Shown piece after piece: positions 45,801-59,860 of a stretch of DNA of 64,000 nucleotides. Source of the stretch: Ptiloglossa arizonensis (lineage: Eukaryota; Arthropoda; Insecta; Hymenoptera; Colletidae); NCBI RefSeq assembly GCF_051014685.1, contig NW_027478396.1, positions 2,356,001 through 2,420,000 on the forward strand. Reading direction: 5' to 3'. The notes beneath the pieces are model-generated. The model was not told where the DNA came from. It saw only the letters and a list, made by a program, of their open reading frames with translations, and searched no databases. Made by a program: the position numbers and the translations under genes. Within the stretch, counting starts at the first letter, position 1. Every line of letters starts with the position of its first letter.

Positions 45801-48180
45801 CTTTCAGATGCAACAGAAATTTCCGAGTTCGTCAATCCGTTCGCGAGATATGGGAGTTTGAAGTTGAGGAATGCTTGAGGAACCATCAAAATTTTCGAAA
45901 GTCTGATACTCGAAACCAATAACTACAAAGGCCTAGGGGAAAAATACACATACCGTTGTAATCGGGCGAGTTTCTGCTTTCAGATGCAACAGAAATTTCT
46001 CGAGTTCGTCAATCCGTTCGCGAGATATGGGAGATTGAAGTTAAGGAATGGTTGTGAAACCATCAAAATTTTCGATGGTCTGATACTCGAATACAATAAC
46101 TGGAATGGCCTAGGGGAAAAGTACACACACCATTGTAATCGGGCGAGTTTCTACTTTCAGATGCAACAGAAATTTCTCGAGTTCGTCAATCCGTTCGCGA
46201 GACATGGGAGTTTGAAGTTAGGGAATGCTTGAGAAACCATCAAAATTTTCGAAAGTCTGAGACTCGAAACCAATAACTGGAATGGCCTAGGGGAAAAGTA
46301 CACACACCATTGTAATCGGGCGAATTTCTACTTCCAGATGCAACAGGAATTTCTCGAGTTCGTCAATCCGTTCGCGATATATGGGAGTTTGAAGTTAAGG
46401 AATGCTTGAGAAACCATCAAAATTTTCACAAGGCTGATTCTCGAAACCAATAACTACTATAATCTAGGGCAAAAATACACATACCGTTGTAATCGGGCGA
46501 GTTTCTCCTTTCAGATGCAACAGAAATTTCTCGAGTACGTCAATCCGTTCGCGAGATATGGGAGTTTGAAATTGAGGAATGCTTGAGGAACCATCAAAAT
46601 TTTCGAAAGTCTGATACTCGAAACCAACAACTACATAGGCCTAGGGGAAAAATACACATACCGTTGTAATCGGGCGAGTTTCTACTTTCGCATGCAACAA
46701 GAATTTCTCGAGTTCGGCAATCCGTTCGGGAGATATGGGAGTTTGAAGTTAAGGAATGCTTGAGGAACCATCAAAATTTTCGAAAGTCTGATACTCGAAA
46801 CCAATAACTACAAAGGCCTAGGGGAAAAATACACATACCGTTGTAATCGGGCGAGTTTCTGCTTTCAGATGCAACAGAAATTTCTCGAGTTCGTCAATCC
46901 GTTCGCGAGATATGGGAGATTGAAGTTAAGGAATGGTTGTGAAACCATCAAAATTTTCGATGGTCTGATACTCGAATACAATAACTGGAATGGCCTAGGG
47001 GAAAAGTACACACACCATTGTAATCGGGCGAGTTTCTACTTTCAGATGCAACAGAAATTTCTCGAGTTCGTCAATCCGTTCGCGAGACATGGGAGTTTGA
47101 AGTTAGGGAATGCTTGAGAAACCATCAAAATTTTCGAAAGTCTGAGACTCGAAACCAATAACTGGAATGGCCTAGGGGAAAAGTACACACACCATTGTAA
47201 TCGGGCGAATTTCTACTTCCAGATGCAACAGGAATTTCTCGAGTTCGTCAATCCGTTCGCGATATATGGGAGTTTGAAGTTAAGGAATGCTTGAGAAACC
47301 ATCAAAATTTTCACAAGGCTGATTCTCGAAACCAATAACTACTATAATCTAGGGCAAAAATACACATACCGTTGTAATCGGGCGAGTTTCTGCTTTCAGA
47401 TGCAACAGAAATTTCTCGAGTACGTCAATCCGTTCGCGAGATATGGGAGTTTGAAATTGAGGAATGCTTGAGGAACCATCAAAATTTTCGAAAGTCTGAT
47501 ACTCGAAACCAACAACTACATAGGCCTAGGGGAAAAATACACATACCGTTGTAATCGGGCGAGTTTCTACTTTCGCATGCAACAAGAATTTCTCGAGTTC
47601 GGCAATCCGTTCGGGAGATATGGGAGTTTGAAGTTAAGGAATGGTTGTGAAACCATCAAAATTTTCGCTGGTCTGATACTCGAAACCAATAACTACTATG
47701 ATCTATGGCAAAAATACACATACCGTTGTAATCGGTCGAGTTTCTGCTTTCAGATGCAACAGAAATTTCCGAGTTCGTCAATCCGTTCGCGAGATATGGG
47801 AGTTTGAAGTTGAGGAATGCTTGAGGAACCATCAAAATTTTCGAAAGTCTGATACTCGAAACCAATAACTACAAAGGCCTAGGGGAAAAATACACATACC
47901 GTTGTAATCGGGCGAGTTTCTGCTTTCAGATGCAACAGAAATTTCTCGAGTTCGTCAATCCGTTCGCGAGATATGGGAGATTGAAGTTAAGGAATGGTTG
48001 TGAAACCATCAAAATTTTCACAAGGCTGATTCTCGAAACCAATAACTGGAATGGCCTAGGGGAAAAGTACACACACCATTGTAATCGGGCGAGTTTCTAC
48101 TTTCAGATGCAACAGAAATTTCTCGAGTTCGTCAATCCGTTCGCGAGACATGGGAGTTTGAAGTTAGGGAATGCTTGAGA
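41865..48180 (+). repeat. 6-monomer higher-order repeat (~1061 bp) with 5-monomer derivative (885 bp)
   Basis: The monomer with GGGAGATTGAAG followed by CGATGGTCTGATACTCGAAT recurs at 42092, 44923, 45984, 46869 and 47930. Spacings after 44923 are 1061, 885 and 1061 bp. In the 885-bp interval the CGCTGGTCTGATTCTCG / GATCTAGGGC monomer is missing (junction near 46755). The same series recurs in the duplicated block at 51470, 52531, 53416 and 54477. Confidence 0.88.
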
Positions 48181-50376
48181 AACCATCAAAATTTTCGAAA
48201 GTCTGAGACTCGAAACCAATAACTGGAATGGCCTAGGGGAAAAGTACACACACCATTGTAATCGGGCGAATTTCTACTTCCAGATGCAACAGGAATTTCT
48301 CGAGTTCGTCAATCCGTTCGCGATATATGGGAGTTTGAAGTTAAGGAATGCTTGAGAAACCATCAAAATTTTCGAAAGTCTGATACTCGAAACCAACAAC
48401 TACATAGGCCTAGGGGAAGAATACACATACCATTGTAATCGGGCGAGTTTCCACTCTCAGGTGGAACAGGAATTTCTCGAGTTCGTCAATCCGTTCGCGA
48501 GATATGGGAGTTTGAAGTTAAGGAATGGTTGAGAAACCATCAAAATTTTCGCAATTCTGATGCAAGAAACGAATAACTGGAATGGCCTAGGGGAAAATTA
48601 CACACACCATTGTAATCGGTCGACTTTCTACTTTCAGATGCAATAGGAAATAATCGAGTTCGTCAATCCGTTCTCGAGATATGGGAGTTTGAAGTTAAGG
48701 AATGCTTGAGAAACAATCAAAATTTTCAAACGTCTGATTCTCGAAACCAATAACTACTATGATCTAGGGCAAAAATACACATACCGACGTAATCGGGCGA
48801 GTTTCTGCTTTCAGATGCAACAGAAATTTCTCGAGTTCGTCAATCCGTTCGCGAGATATGGGAGTTTGAAGTTGAGGAATGCTTGATGAACCATCAAAAT
48901 TTTCGAAAGTCTGATACTCGAAACCAATAACTACAAAGGCCTAGGGGAAAAATACATATACCGTTGTAATCGGGCGAGTTTCTACTTTCACATGCAACAA
49001 GAATTTCTCGAGTTCGGCAATCCGTTCGCGAGATATGGGAGTTTGAAGTTAAGGAATGGTTGTGAAACCATCAAAATTTTCGCTGGTCTGATACTCGAAA
49101 ACAATAACTGGAATGGCCTAGGGGAAAAGTACACACACCATTGTAATCGGGCGAGTTTCTACTTTCAGATGCAACAGGAATTTCTCGAGTTCGTCAATCC
49201 GTTCGCGACATATGGGAGTTTGAAGTTAAGGAATGGTTGAGGAACCATCAAAATTTTCGCAAGTCTGATACTCGAAATCAATAACTGGAATGGCCTAGGG
49301 GAAAAGTACACATACCCTTGTAATCGGGCGAGTTTCCACTCTCAGGTGGAACAGGAATTTCTCGAGTTCGTCAATCCGTTCGCGAGATATGGGAGTTTGA
49401 AGTTAAGGAATGGTTGAGAAACCATCAAAATTTTCGCAATTCTGATGCAAGAAACGAATAACTGGAATGGCCTAGGGGAAAAGTACACACACCATTGTAA
49501 TCGGTCGACTTTCTACTTTCAGATGCAACAGGAAATAATCGAGTTCGTCAATCCGTTCTCGAGATATGGGAGTTTGAAGTTAAGGAATGCTTGAGAAACA
49601 ATCAAAATTTTCAAAAGTCTGATTCTCGAAACCAATAACTACTATGATCTAGGGCAAAAATACACATACCGTCGTAATCGGGCGAGTTTCTGCTTTCAGA
49701 TGCAACAGAAATTTCTCGAGTTCGTCAATCCGTTCGCGAGATATGGGAGTTTGAATTTGAGGAATGCTTGAGGAACCATCAAAATTTTCGAAAGTCTGAT
49801 ACTCGAAACCAATAACTACAAAGGCCTAGGGGAAAAATGCACACACCTTTGTAATCGGGCGAGTTTCCACTTTCAGATGCAACAGGAATTTCTCGAGTTC
49901 GTCAATCCGTTCGCGAAATATGGGAGTTTGAAGTTAAGGAATGCTTGAGAAACCATCAAAATTTTCGGTGGTTTGATACTCGTAACCAATAACTGGAATG
50001 GCCTAGGGGAAAAGTACACACACCATTGTAATCGGGCGATTTTCTGCTTCCAGGTGCAACAGGAATTTCTCGAGTTCGTCAATCCGTTCGCGAGATATGG
50101 GTGTTTCAAAAAAAAGGAATGCTTGAGAAACCATCAAAATTTTCGCAAGTCTGATACTTGAAACCAAAAACTGGAATGACCTAGGGGAAAAGTACACACA
50201 CCATTGTAATCGGGCGATTTTCTGCTTCCAGGTGCAACAGGAATTTCTCGTGTTCGTCAATCCGTTCGCGAGATATGGGAGTTTGAAGTTAAGGAATGGT
50301 TGAGAAACTATCAAAATTTTCGCAAGTCTGATACTCGAAATCAATAACTGGAATGGCCTAGGGGAAAAGTACACAT
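43830..50376 (+). repeat. 6547-bp tandem duplication, first copy
   Basis: 37 monomers matched nearly base for base by 50377-56880. By eye I noticed only a few differences: C versus A near 46673/53222, A versus T near 48766/55313, and a small patch near 48016-48045. This is the youngest large event in the window. Confidence 0.92.
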
Positions 50377-53300
50377 ACCATTGTAATCGGGCGAGTTTCT
50401 ACTTTCAGATGCAACAGGAATTTCTCGAGTTCGTCAATCCGTTCGCGAGATATGGGAGTTTGAAGTTAAGGAATGGTTGAGGAACCATCAAAATTTTCGC
50501 AAGTCTGATACTCGAAATCAATAACTGGAATGGCCTAGGGGAAAAGTACACATACCGTTGTAATCGGGCGAGTTTCTGCTTTCAGATGCAACAGAAATTT
50601 CTCGAGTTCGTCAATCCGTTCGCGAGATATGGGAGTTTGAAGTTGAGGAATGCTTGAGGAACCATCAAAATTTTCGAAAGTCTGATACTCGAAACCAACA
50701 ACTACATAGGCCTAGGGGAAAAATACACATACCGTTGTAATCGGGCGAGTTTCTACTTTCAGATGCAACAGGAAATAATCGAGTTGGTCAATCCGTTCGC
50801 GAGAAATGGGAGTTTGAAGTTAAGGAATGGTTCAGAAACTATCAAAATTTTCGCAAGTCTGATACCCGAAACCAATAACTACAAAGGCCGAGGTGAAAAA
50901 CACACATATCTTTGTAATCGGGCGAGTTTCTACTTTAAGATGCAACAGGAATTTCTCGAGTTCGTCAATCCGTTCGCGAGATGTGGGAGTTTGAAGTTAA
51001 GGAATGGTTGAGAAACGATCAAATTTTTCGCAAGTCTGATACTCGAAACCAACAACTACATAGGCCTAGGGGAAAAATACACATACCGTTGTAATCGGGC
51101 GAGTTTCTACTTTCGCATGCAACAAGAATTTCTCGAGTTCGGCAATCCGTTCGGGAGATATGGGAGTTTGAAGTTAAGGAATGGTTGTGAAACCATCAAA
51201 ATTGTCGCTGGTCTGATTCTCGAAACCAATAACTACTATGATCTAGGGCAAAAATACACATACCGTTGTAATCGGTCGAGTTTCTGCTTTCAGATGCAAC
51301 AGAAATTTCCGAGTTCGTCAATCCGTTCGCGAGATATGGGAGTTTGAAGTTGAGGAATGCTTGAGGAACCATCAAAATTTTCGAAAGTCTGATACTCGAA
51401 ACCAATAACTACAAAGGCCTAGGGGAAAAATACACATACCGTTGTAATCGGGCGAGTTTCTGCTTTCAGATGCAACAGAAATTTCTCGAGTTCGTCAATC
51501 CGTTCGCGAGATATGGGAGATTGAAGTTAAGGAATGGTTGTGAAACCATCAAAATTTTCGATGGTCTGATACTCGAATACAATAACTGGAATGGCCTAGG
51601 GGAAAAGTACACACACCATTGTAATCGGGCGAGTTTCTACTTTCAGATGCAACAGAAATTTCTCGAGTTCGTCAATCCGTTCGCGAGACATGGGAGTTTG
51701 AAGTTAGGGAATGCTTGAGAAACCATCAAAATTTTCGAAAGTCTGAGACTCGAAACCAATAACTGGAATGGCCTAGGGGAAAAGTACACACACCATTGTA
51801 ATCGGGCGAATTTCTACTTCCAGATGCAACAGGAATTTCTCGAGTTCGTCAATCCGTTCGCGATATATGGGAGTTTGAAGTTAAGGAATGCTTGAGAAAC
51901 CATCAAAATTTTCACAAGGCTGATTCTCGAAACCAATAACTACTATAATCTAGGGCAAAAATACACATACCGTTGTAATCGGGCGAGTTTCTGCTTTCAG
52001 ATGCAACAGAAATTTCTCGAGTACGTCAATCCGTTCGCGAGATATGGGAGTTTGAAATTGAGGAATGCTTGAGGAACCATCAAAATTTTCGAAAGTCTGA
52101 TACTCGAAACCAACAACTACATAGGCCTAGGGGAAAAATACACATACCGTTGTAATCGGGCGAGTTTCTACTTTCGCATGCAACAAGAATTTCTCGAGTT
52201 CGGCAATCCGTTCGGGAGATATGGGAGTTTGAAGTTAAGGAATGGTTGTGAAACCATCAAAATTTTCGCTGGTCTGATTCTCGAAACCAATAACTACTAT
52301 GATCTAGGGCAAAAATACACATACCGTTGTAATCGGTCGAGTTTCTGCTTTCAGATGCAACAGAAATTTCCGAGTTCGTCAATCCGTTCGCGAGATATGG
52401 GAGTTTGAAGTTGAGGAATGCTTGAGGAACCATCAAAATTTTCGAAAGTCTGATACTCGAAACCAATAACTACAAAGGCCTAGGGGAAAAATACACATAC
52501 CGTTGTAATCGGGCGAGTTTCTGCTTTCAGATGCAACAGAAATTTCTCGAGTTCGTCAATCCGTTCGCGAGATATGGGAGATTGAAGTTAAGGAATGGTT
52601 GTGAAACCATCAAAATTTTCGATGGTCTGATACTCGAATACAATAACTGGAATGGCCTAGGGGAAAAGTACACACACCATTGTAATCGGGCGAGTTTCTA
52701 CTTTCAGATGCAACAGAAATTTCTCGAGTTCGTCAATCCGTTCGCGAGACATGGGAGTTTGAAGTTAGGGAATGCTTGAGAAACCATCAAAATTTTCGAA
52801 AGTCTGAGACTCGAAACCAATAACTGGAATGGCCTAGGGGAAAAGTACACACACCATTGTAATCGGGCGAATTTCTACTTCCAGATGCAACAGGAATTTC
52901 TCGAGTTCGTCAATCCGTTCGCGATATATGGGAGTTTGAAGTTAAGGAATGCTTGAGAAACCATCAAAATTTTCACAAGGCTGATTCTCGAAACCAATAA
53001 CTACTATAATCTAGGGCAAAAATACACATACCGTTGTAATCGGGCGAGTTTCTCCTTTCAGATGCAACAGAAATTTCTCGAGTACGTCAATCCGTTCGCG
53101 AGATATGGGAGTTTGAAATTGAGGAATGCTTGAGGAACCATCAAAATTTTCGAAAGTCTGATACTCGAAACCAACAACTACATAGGCCTAGGGGAAAAAT
53201 ACACATACCGTTGTAATCGGGAGAGTTTCTACTTTCGCATGCAACAAGAATTTCTCGAGTTCGGCAATCCGTTCGGGAGATATGGGAGTTTGAAGTTAAG

Positions 53301-56300
53301 GAATGCTTGAGGAACCATCAAAATTTTCGAAAGTCTGATACTCGAAACCAATAACTACAAAGGCCTAGGGGAAAAATACACATACCGTTGTAATCGGGCG
53401 AGTTTCTGCTTTCAGATGCAACAGAAATTTCTCGAGTTCGTCAATCCGTTCGCGAGATATGGGAGATTGAAGTTAAGGAATGGTTGTGAAACCATCAAAA
53501 TTTTCGATGGTCTGATACTCGAATACAATAACTGGAATGGCCTAGGGGAAAAGTACACACACCATTGTAATCGGGCGAGTTTCTACTTTCAGATGCAACA
53601 GAAATTTCTCGAGTTCGTCAATCCGTTCGCGAGACATGGGAGTTTGAAGTTAGGGAATGCTTGAGAAACCATCAAAATTTTCGAAAGTCTGAGACTCGAA
53701 ACCAATAACTGGAATGGCCTAGGGGAAAAGTACACACACCATTGTAATCGGGCGAATTTCTACTTCCAGATGCAACAGGAATTTCTCGAGTTCGTCAATC
53801 CGTTCGCGATATATGGGAGTTTGAAGTTAAGGAATGCTTGAGAAACCATCAAAATTTTCACAAGGCTGATTCTCGAAACCAATAACTACTATAATCTAGG
53901 GCAAAAATACACATACCGTTGTAATCGGGCGAGTTTCTGCTTTCAGATGCAACAGAAATTTCTCGAGTACGTCAATCCGTTCGCGAGATATGGGAGTTTG
54001 AAATTGAGGAATGCTTGAGGAACCATCAAAATTTTCGAAAGTCTGATACTCGAAACCAACAACTACATAGGCCTAGGGGAAAAATACACATACCGTTGTA
54101 ATCGGGCGAGTTTCTACTTTCGCATGCAACAAGAATTTCTCGAGTTCGGCAATCCGTTCGGGAGATATGGGAGTTTGAAGTTAAGGAATGGTTGTGAAAC
54201 CATCAAAATTTTCGCTGGTCTGATACTCGAAACCAATAACTACTATGATCTATGGCAAAAATACACATACCGTTGTAATCGGTCGAGTTTCTGCTTTCAG
54301 ATGCAACAGAAATTTCCGAGTTCGTCAATCCGTTCGCGAGATATGGGAGTTTGAAGTTGAGGAATGCTTGAGGAACCATCAAAATTTTCGAAAGTCTGAT
54401 ACTCGAAACCAATAACTACAAAGGCCTAGGGGAAAAATACACATACCGTTGTAATCGGGCGAGTTTCTGCTTTCAGATGCAACAGAAATTTCTCGAGTTC
54501 GTCAATCCGTTCGCGAGATATGGGAGATTGAAGTTAAGGAATGGTTGTGAAACCATCAAAATTTTCGATGGTCTGATACTCGAATACAATAACTGGAATG
54601 GCCTAGGGGAAAAGTACACACACCATTGTAATCGGGCGAGTTTCTACTTTCAGATGCAACAGAAATTTCTCGAGTTCGTCAATCCGTTCGCGAGACATGG
54701 GAGTTTGAAGTTAGGGAATGCTTGAGAAACCATCAAAATTTTCGAAAGTCTGAGACTCGAAACCAATAACTGGAATGGCCTAGGGGAAAAGTACACACAC
54801 CATTGTAATCGGGCGAATTTCTACTTCCAGATGCAACAGGAATTTCTCGAGTTCGTCAATCCGTTCGCGATATATGGGAGTTTGAAGTTAAGGAATGCTT
54901 GAGAAACCATCAAAATTTTCGAAAGTCTGATACTCGAAACCAACAACTACATAGGCCTAGGGGAAGAATACACATACCATTGTAATCGGGCGAGTTTCCA
55001 CTCTCAGGTGGAACAGGAATTTCTCGAGTTCGTCAATCCGTTCGCGAGATATGGGAGTTTGAAGTTAAGGAATGGTTGAGAAACCATCAAAATTTTCGCA
55101 ATTCTGATGCAAGAAACGAATAACTGGAATGGCCTAGGGGAAAATTACACACACCATTGTAATCGGTCGACTTTCTACTTTCAGATGCAATAGGAAATAA
55201 TCGAGTTCGTCAATCCGTTCTCGAGATATGGGAGTTTGAAGTTAAGGAATGCTTGAGAAACAATCAAAATTTTCAAACGTCTGATTCTCGAAACCAATAA
55301 CTACTATGATCTTGGGCAAAAATACACATACCGACGTAATCGGGCGAGTTTCTGCTTTCAGATGCAACAGAAATTTCTCGAGTTCGTCAATCCGTTCGCG
55401 AGATATGGGAGTTTGAAGTTGAGGAATGCTTGATGAACCATCAAAATTTTCGAAAGTCTGATACTCGAAACCAATAACTACAAAGGCCTAGGGGAAAAAT
55501 ACATATACCGTTGTAATCGGGCGAGTTTCTACTTTCACATGCAACAAGAATTTCTCGAGTTCGGCAATCCGTTCGCGAGATATGGGAGTTTGAAGTTAAG
55601 GAATGGTTGTGAAACCATCAAAATTTTCGCTGGTCTGATACTCGAAAACAATAACTGGAATGGCCTAGGGGAAAAGTACACACACCATTGTAATCGGGCG
55701 AGTTTCTACTTTCAGATGCAACAGGAATTTCTCGAGTTCGTCAATCCGTTCGCGACATATGGGAGTTTGAAGTTAAGGAATGGTTGAGGAACCATCAAAA
55801 TTTTCGCAAGTCTGATACTCGAAATCAATAACTGGAATGGCCTAGGGGAAAAGTACACATACCCTTGTAATCGGGCGAGTTTCCACTCTCAGGTGGAACA
55901 GGAATTTCTCGAGTTCGTCAATCCGTTCGCGAGATATGGGAGTTTGAAGTTAAGGAATGGTTGAGAAACCATCAAAATTTTCGCAATTCTGATGCAAGAA
56001 ACGAATAACTGGAATGGCCTAGGGGAAAAGTACACACACCATTGTAATCGGTCGACTTTCTACTTTCAGATGCAACAGGAAATAATCGAGTTCGTCAATC
56101 CGTTCTCGAGATATGGGAGTTTGAAGTTAAGGAATGCTTGAGAAACAATCAAAATTTTCAAAAGTCTGATTCTCGAAACCAATAACTACTATGATCTAGG
56201 GCAAAAATACACATACCGTCGTAATCGGGCGAGTTTCTGCTTTCAGATGCAACAGAAATTTCTCGAGTTCGTCAATCCGTTCGCGAGATATGGGAGTTTG

Positions 56301-56880
56301 AATTTGAGGAATGCTTGAGGAACCATCAAAATTTTCGAAAGTCTGATACTCGAAACCAATAACTACAAAGGCCTAGGGGAAAAATGCACACACCTTTGTA
56401 ATCGGGCGAGTTTCCACTTTCAGATGCAACAGGAATTTCTCGAGTTCGTCAATCCGTTCGCGAAATATGGGAGTTTGAAGTTAAGGAATGCTTGAGAAAC
56501 CATCAAAATTTTCGGTGGTTTGATACTCGTAACCAATAACTGGAATGGCCTAGGGGAAAAGTACACACACCATTGTAATCGGGCGATTTTCTGCTTCCAG
56601 GTGCAACAGGAATTTCTCGAGTTCGTCAATCCGTTCGCGAGATATGGGTGTTTCAAAAAAAAGGAATGCTTGAGAAACCATCAAAATTTTCGCAAGTCTG
56701 ATACTTGAAACCAAAAACTGGAATGACCTAGGGGAAAAGTACACACACCATTGTAATCGGGCGATTTTCTGCTTCCAGGTGCAACAGGAATTTCTCGTGT
56801 TCGTCAATCCGTTCGCGAGATATGGGAGTTTGAAGTTAAGGAATGGTTGAGAAACTATCAAAATTTTCGCAAGTCTGATA
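50377..56880 (+). repeat. 6547-bp tandem duplication, second copy
   Basis: Directly abuts the first copy, offset 6547 bp. It ends near 56880, where CTCGGAACC and TGACGTAGGGG monomers begin instead of the CTCGAAATC monomer that follows the first copy. Confidence 0.92.
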
Positions 56881-58099
56881 CTCGGAACCAATAACTGGAA
56901 TGACGTAGGGGAAAAGTACACACACCATTGTAATCGGGCGATTTTCTGCTTCCAGGTGCAACAGGAATTTCTGGAGTTCGTCAATCCGTTCGCGAGATAT
57001 GGGAGTTTGAAGTTAAGGAATGGTTGAGAAACTATCAAAATTTTCGCAAGTCTGATACTCGAAACCAATAACTACAAAGGCCTAGGTGAAAAACACACAT
57101 TTCTTTGTAATCGGGCGAGTTTCTACTTTAAGATGCAACAGGAATTTCTCGAGTTCGTCTATCCGTTCGCGAGAAATTGGAGATTGAAGTTAAGGAAACG
57201 TTGAGAAACAATCAAAATTTTCGCAAGTCTGATACTCGAAACCAATAGCTACAAAGGCCTAGGGGAAAAATACACACACCATTGTAATCGGGCGAGTTTC
57301 TACTTTCAGATGCAACAGGAATTTCTCGAGTTCGTCAATCCATACGCGCGAAATGGGAGTTTGAAGTTAAGGAATGGTTGAGAAACAATCAAAATTTTCG
57401 CAAGTCTGATACTCGAAACCAATAACTACAAAGGCCTAGGTGAAAAACACACATTTTTTTGTAATCGGGCGAGTTTCTACTTTAAGATGCAACAGGAATT
57501 TCTCGAGTTCGTCAATCCGTTCGCGAGATATGGGAGTTTGAAGTTAAGGAATGGTTGGGAAACCCTCAAAATTTTCGCAAGTCTGATACTCGAAACCAAT
57601 AACTACAAAGGCCTAGGGGAAAAGTACACACACCATTGTAATCGGTCGACTTTCTACTTTCAGATGCAACAGGAAATAATCGAGTTCGTCAATCCGTTCG
57701 CGAGAAATGGGAGTTTGAAGTTAAGGAATGGTTGAGAAACCATCGTAATATTCGAAATGCTGATGCTAGAAACGAATAACTGGAATGGCCTAGGGGAAAA
57801 GTACACACACTATTCTAATCGGGCGAGTCTCTACTTTCAGATGCAACATGAATTTCTCGAGTTCGTCAATCCGTTCGCGAGATATGGGAGTTTGAAGTTA
57901 AGGAATGGTTGGGAAACCCTCAAAATTTTCGCAAGTCTGATACTCGAAACGAATAACTACAAAGCCCTAGGGGAAAAACACACATATCTTTGTAATCGGG
58001 CGAGTTACTACTTTCAGATGCAACAGGAATTTCTCGAGTTCGTGAATCCGTTTGCGAGATATGGGAGTTTGAAGTTAAGGAATGCTTGAGAAACCATCA

Positions 58100-59860
58100 A
58101 AATTTTCGAAAGTCTGATACTCGAAACCAATAACTACAAAGGCCTAGGAGAAAAATACACATACCTTTGTAATCGGGCGAGTTTCCACTTTCAGATGCAA
58201 CAGGAGTTTCTCGAGTTCGTCAATCCGTTCGCGAGAGATGGGTGTTTCAAAAAAAAGGAATGCTTGAGAAACCATCAAAATTTTCGAAAGTCTGATACTC
58301 GAAATCAATAACTACAAAGGCCTAGGGGAAAAATGCACATACCTTTGTAATCGGGCGAGTTTCCACTTTCAGATGCAACAGGAATTTCTCGAGTTCGTCA
58401 TTCCGTTCGCGAGATATGGGAGTTTGAACTTAAGGAATAGTTGAACAACCATCAAAATTTTCGCAAGTCTGATACTCGAAACCAATAACTACAAAGGCCT
58501 AGGAGAAAAATACACATACCTTTGTAATCGGGCGAGTTTCCACTTTCAGATGCAACAGGAATTTCTCGAGTTCGTCAATCCGTTCGCGAGAGATGGGTGT
58601 TTCAAAAAAAAGGAATGCTTGAGAAACCATCAAAATTTTCGAAAGTCTGATACACGAAACCAATAACTACAAAGGCCTAGGGGAAAAATGCACATACCTT
58701 TGTAATCGGGCGAGTTTCCACTTTCAGATGCAACAGGAATTTCTCGAGTTCGTCATTCCGTTCGCGAGATATGGGAGTTTGAACTTAAGGAATAGTTGAA
58801 CAACCATCAAAATTTTCGCAAGTCTGATACTCGGAACCAATAACTGGAATGACCTAGGGGAAAAGTACACACACCATTGTAATCGGGCGATTTTCTGCTT
58901 CCAGGTGCAACAGGAATTTCTCGAGTTCGTCAATCCGTTTGCGAGATATGGGAGTTTGAAGTTAAGGAATGCTTGAGAAACCATCAAAATTTTCGAAAGT
59001 CTGATACTCGAAACCAATAACTACAAAGGCCTAGGAGAAAAATACACATACCTTTGTAATCGGGCGAGTTTCCACTTTCAGATGCAACAGGAATTTCTCG
59101 AGTTCGTCAATCCGTTCGCGAGAGATGGGTGTTTCAAAAAAAGGAATGCTTGAGAAACCATCAAAATTTTCGAAAGTCTGATACTCGAAATCAATAACTA
59201 CAAAGGCCTAGGGGAAAAATGCACATACCTTTGTAATCGGGCGAGTTTCCACTTTCAGATGCAACAGGAATTTCTCGAGTTCGTCATTCCGTTCGCGAGA
59301 TATGGGAGTTTGAACTTAAGGAATAGTTGAACAACCATCAAAATTTTCGCAAGTCTGATACTCGAAACCAATAACTACAAAGGCCTAGGAGAAAAATACA
59401 CATACCTTTGTAATCGGGCGAGTTTCCACTTTCAGATGCAACAGGAATTTCTCGAGTTCGTCAATCCGTTCGCGAGAGATGGGTGTTTCAAAAAAAAGGA
59501 ATGCTTGAGAAACCATCAAAATTTTCGAAAGTCTGATACACGAAACCAATAACTACAAAGGCCTAGGGGAAAAATGCACATACCTTTGTAATCGGGCGAG
59601 TTTCCACTTTCAGATGCAACAGGAATTTCTCGAGTTCGTCATTCCGTTCGCGAGATATGGGAGTTTGAACTTAAGGAATAGTTGAACAACCATCAAAATT
59701 TTCGCAAGTCTGATACTCGGAACCAATAACTGGAATGACCTAGGGGAAAAGTACACACACCATTGTAATCGGGCGATTTTCTGCTTCCAGGTGCAACAGG
59801 AATTTCTCGAGTTCGTCAATCCGTTCGCGAGATATGGGAGTTTGAAGTTAAGGAATGGTT
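58100..59860 (+). repeat. 5-monomer higher-order repeat (~886 bp), two copies
   Basis: About 58100-58970 and 58986-59856 have the same monomer order: an A-tract variant (TTTCAAAAAAAAGG), a CGTCATTCCG monomer with AATAGTTGAACAACC, a second A-tract monomer, then CTCGGAACC with the CCAGGTGCAAC monomer. One A-tract has 7 instead of 8 A (59136-59142), which accounts for the 886/885 difference. Confidence 0.82.
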
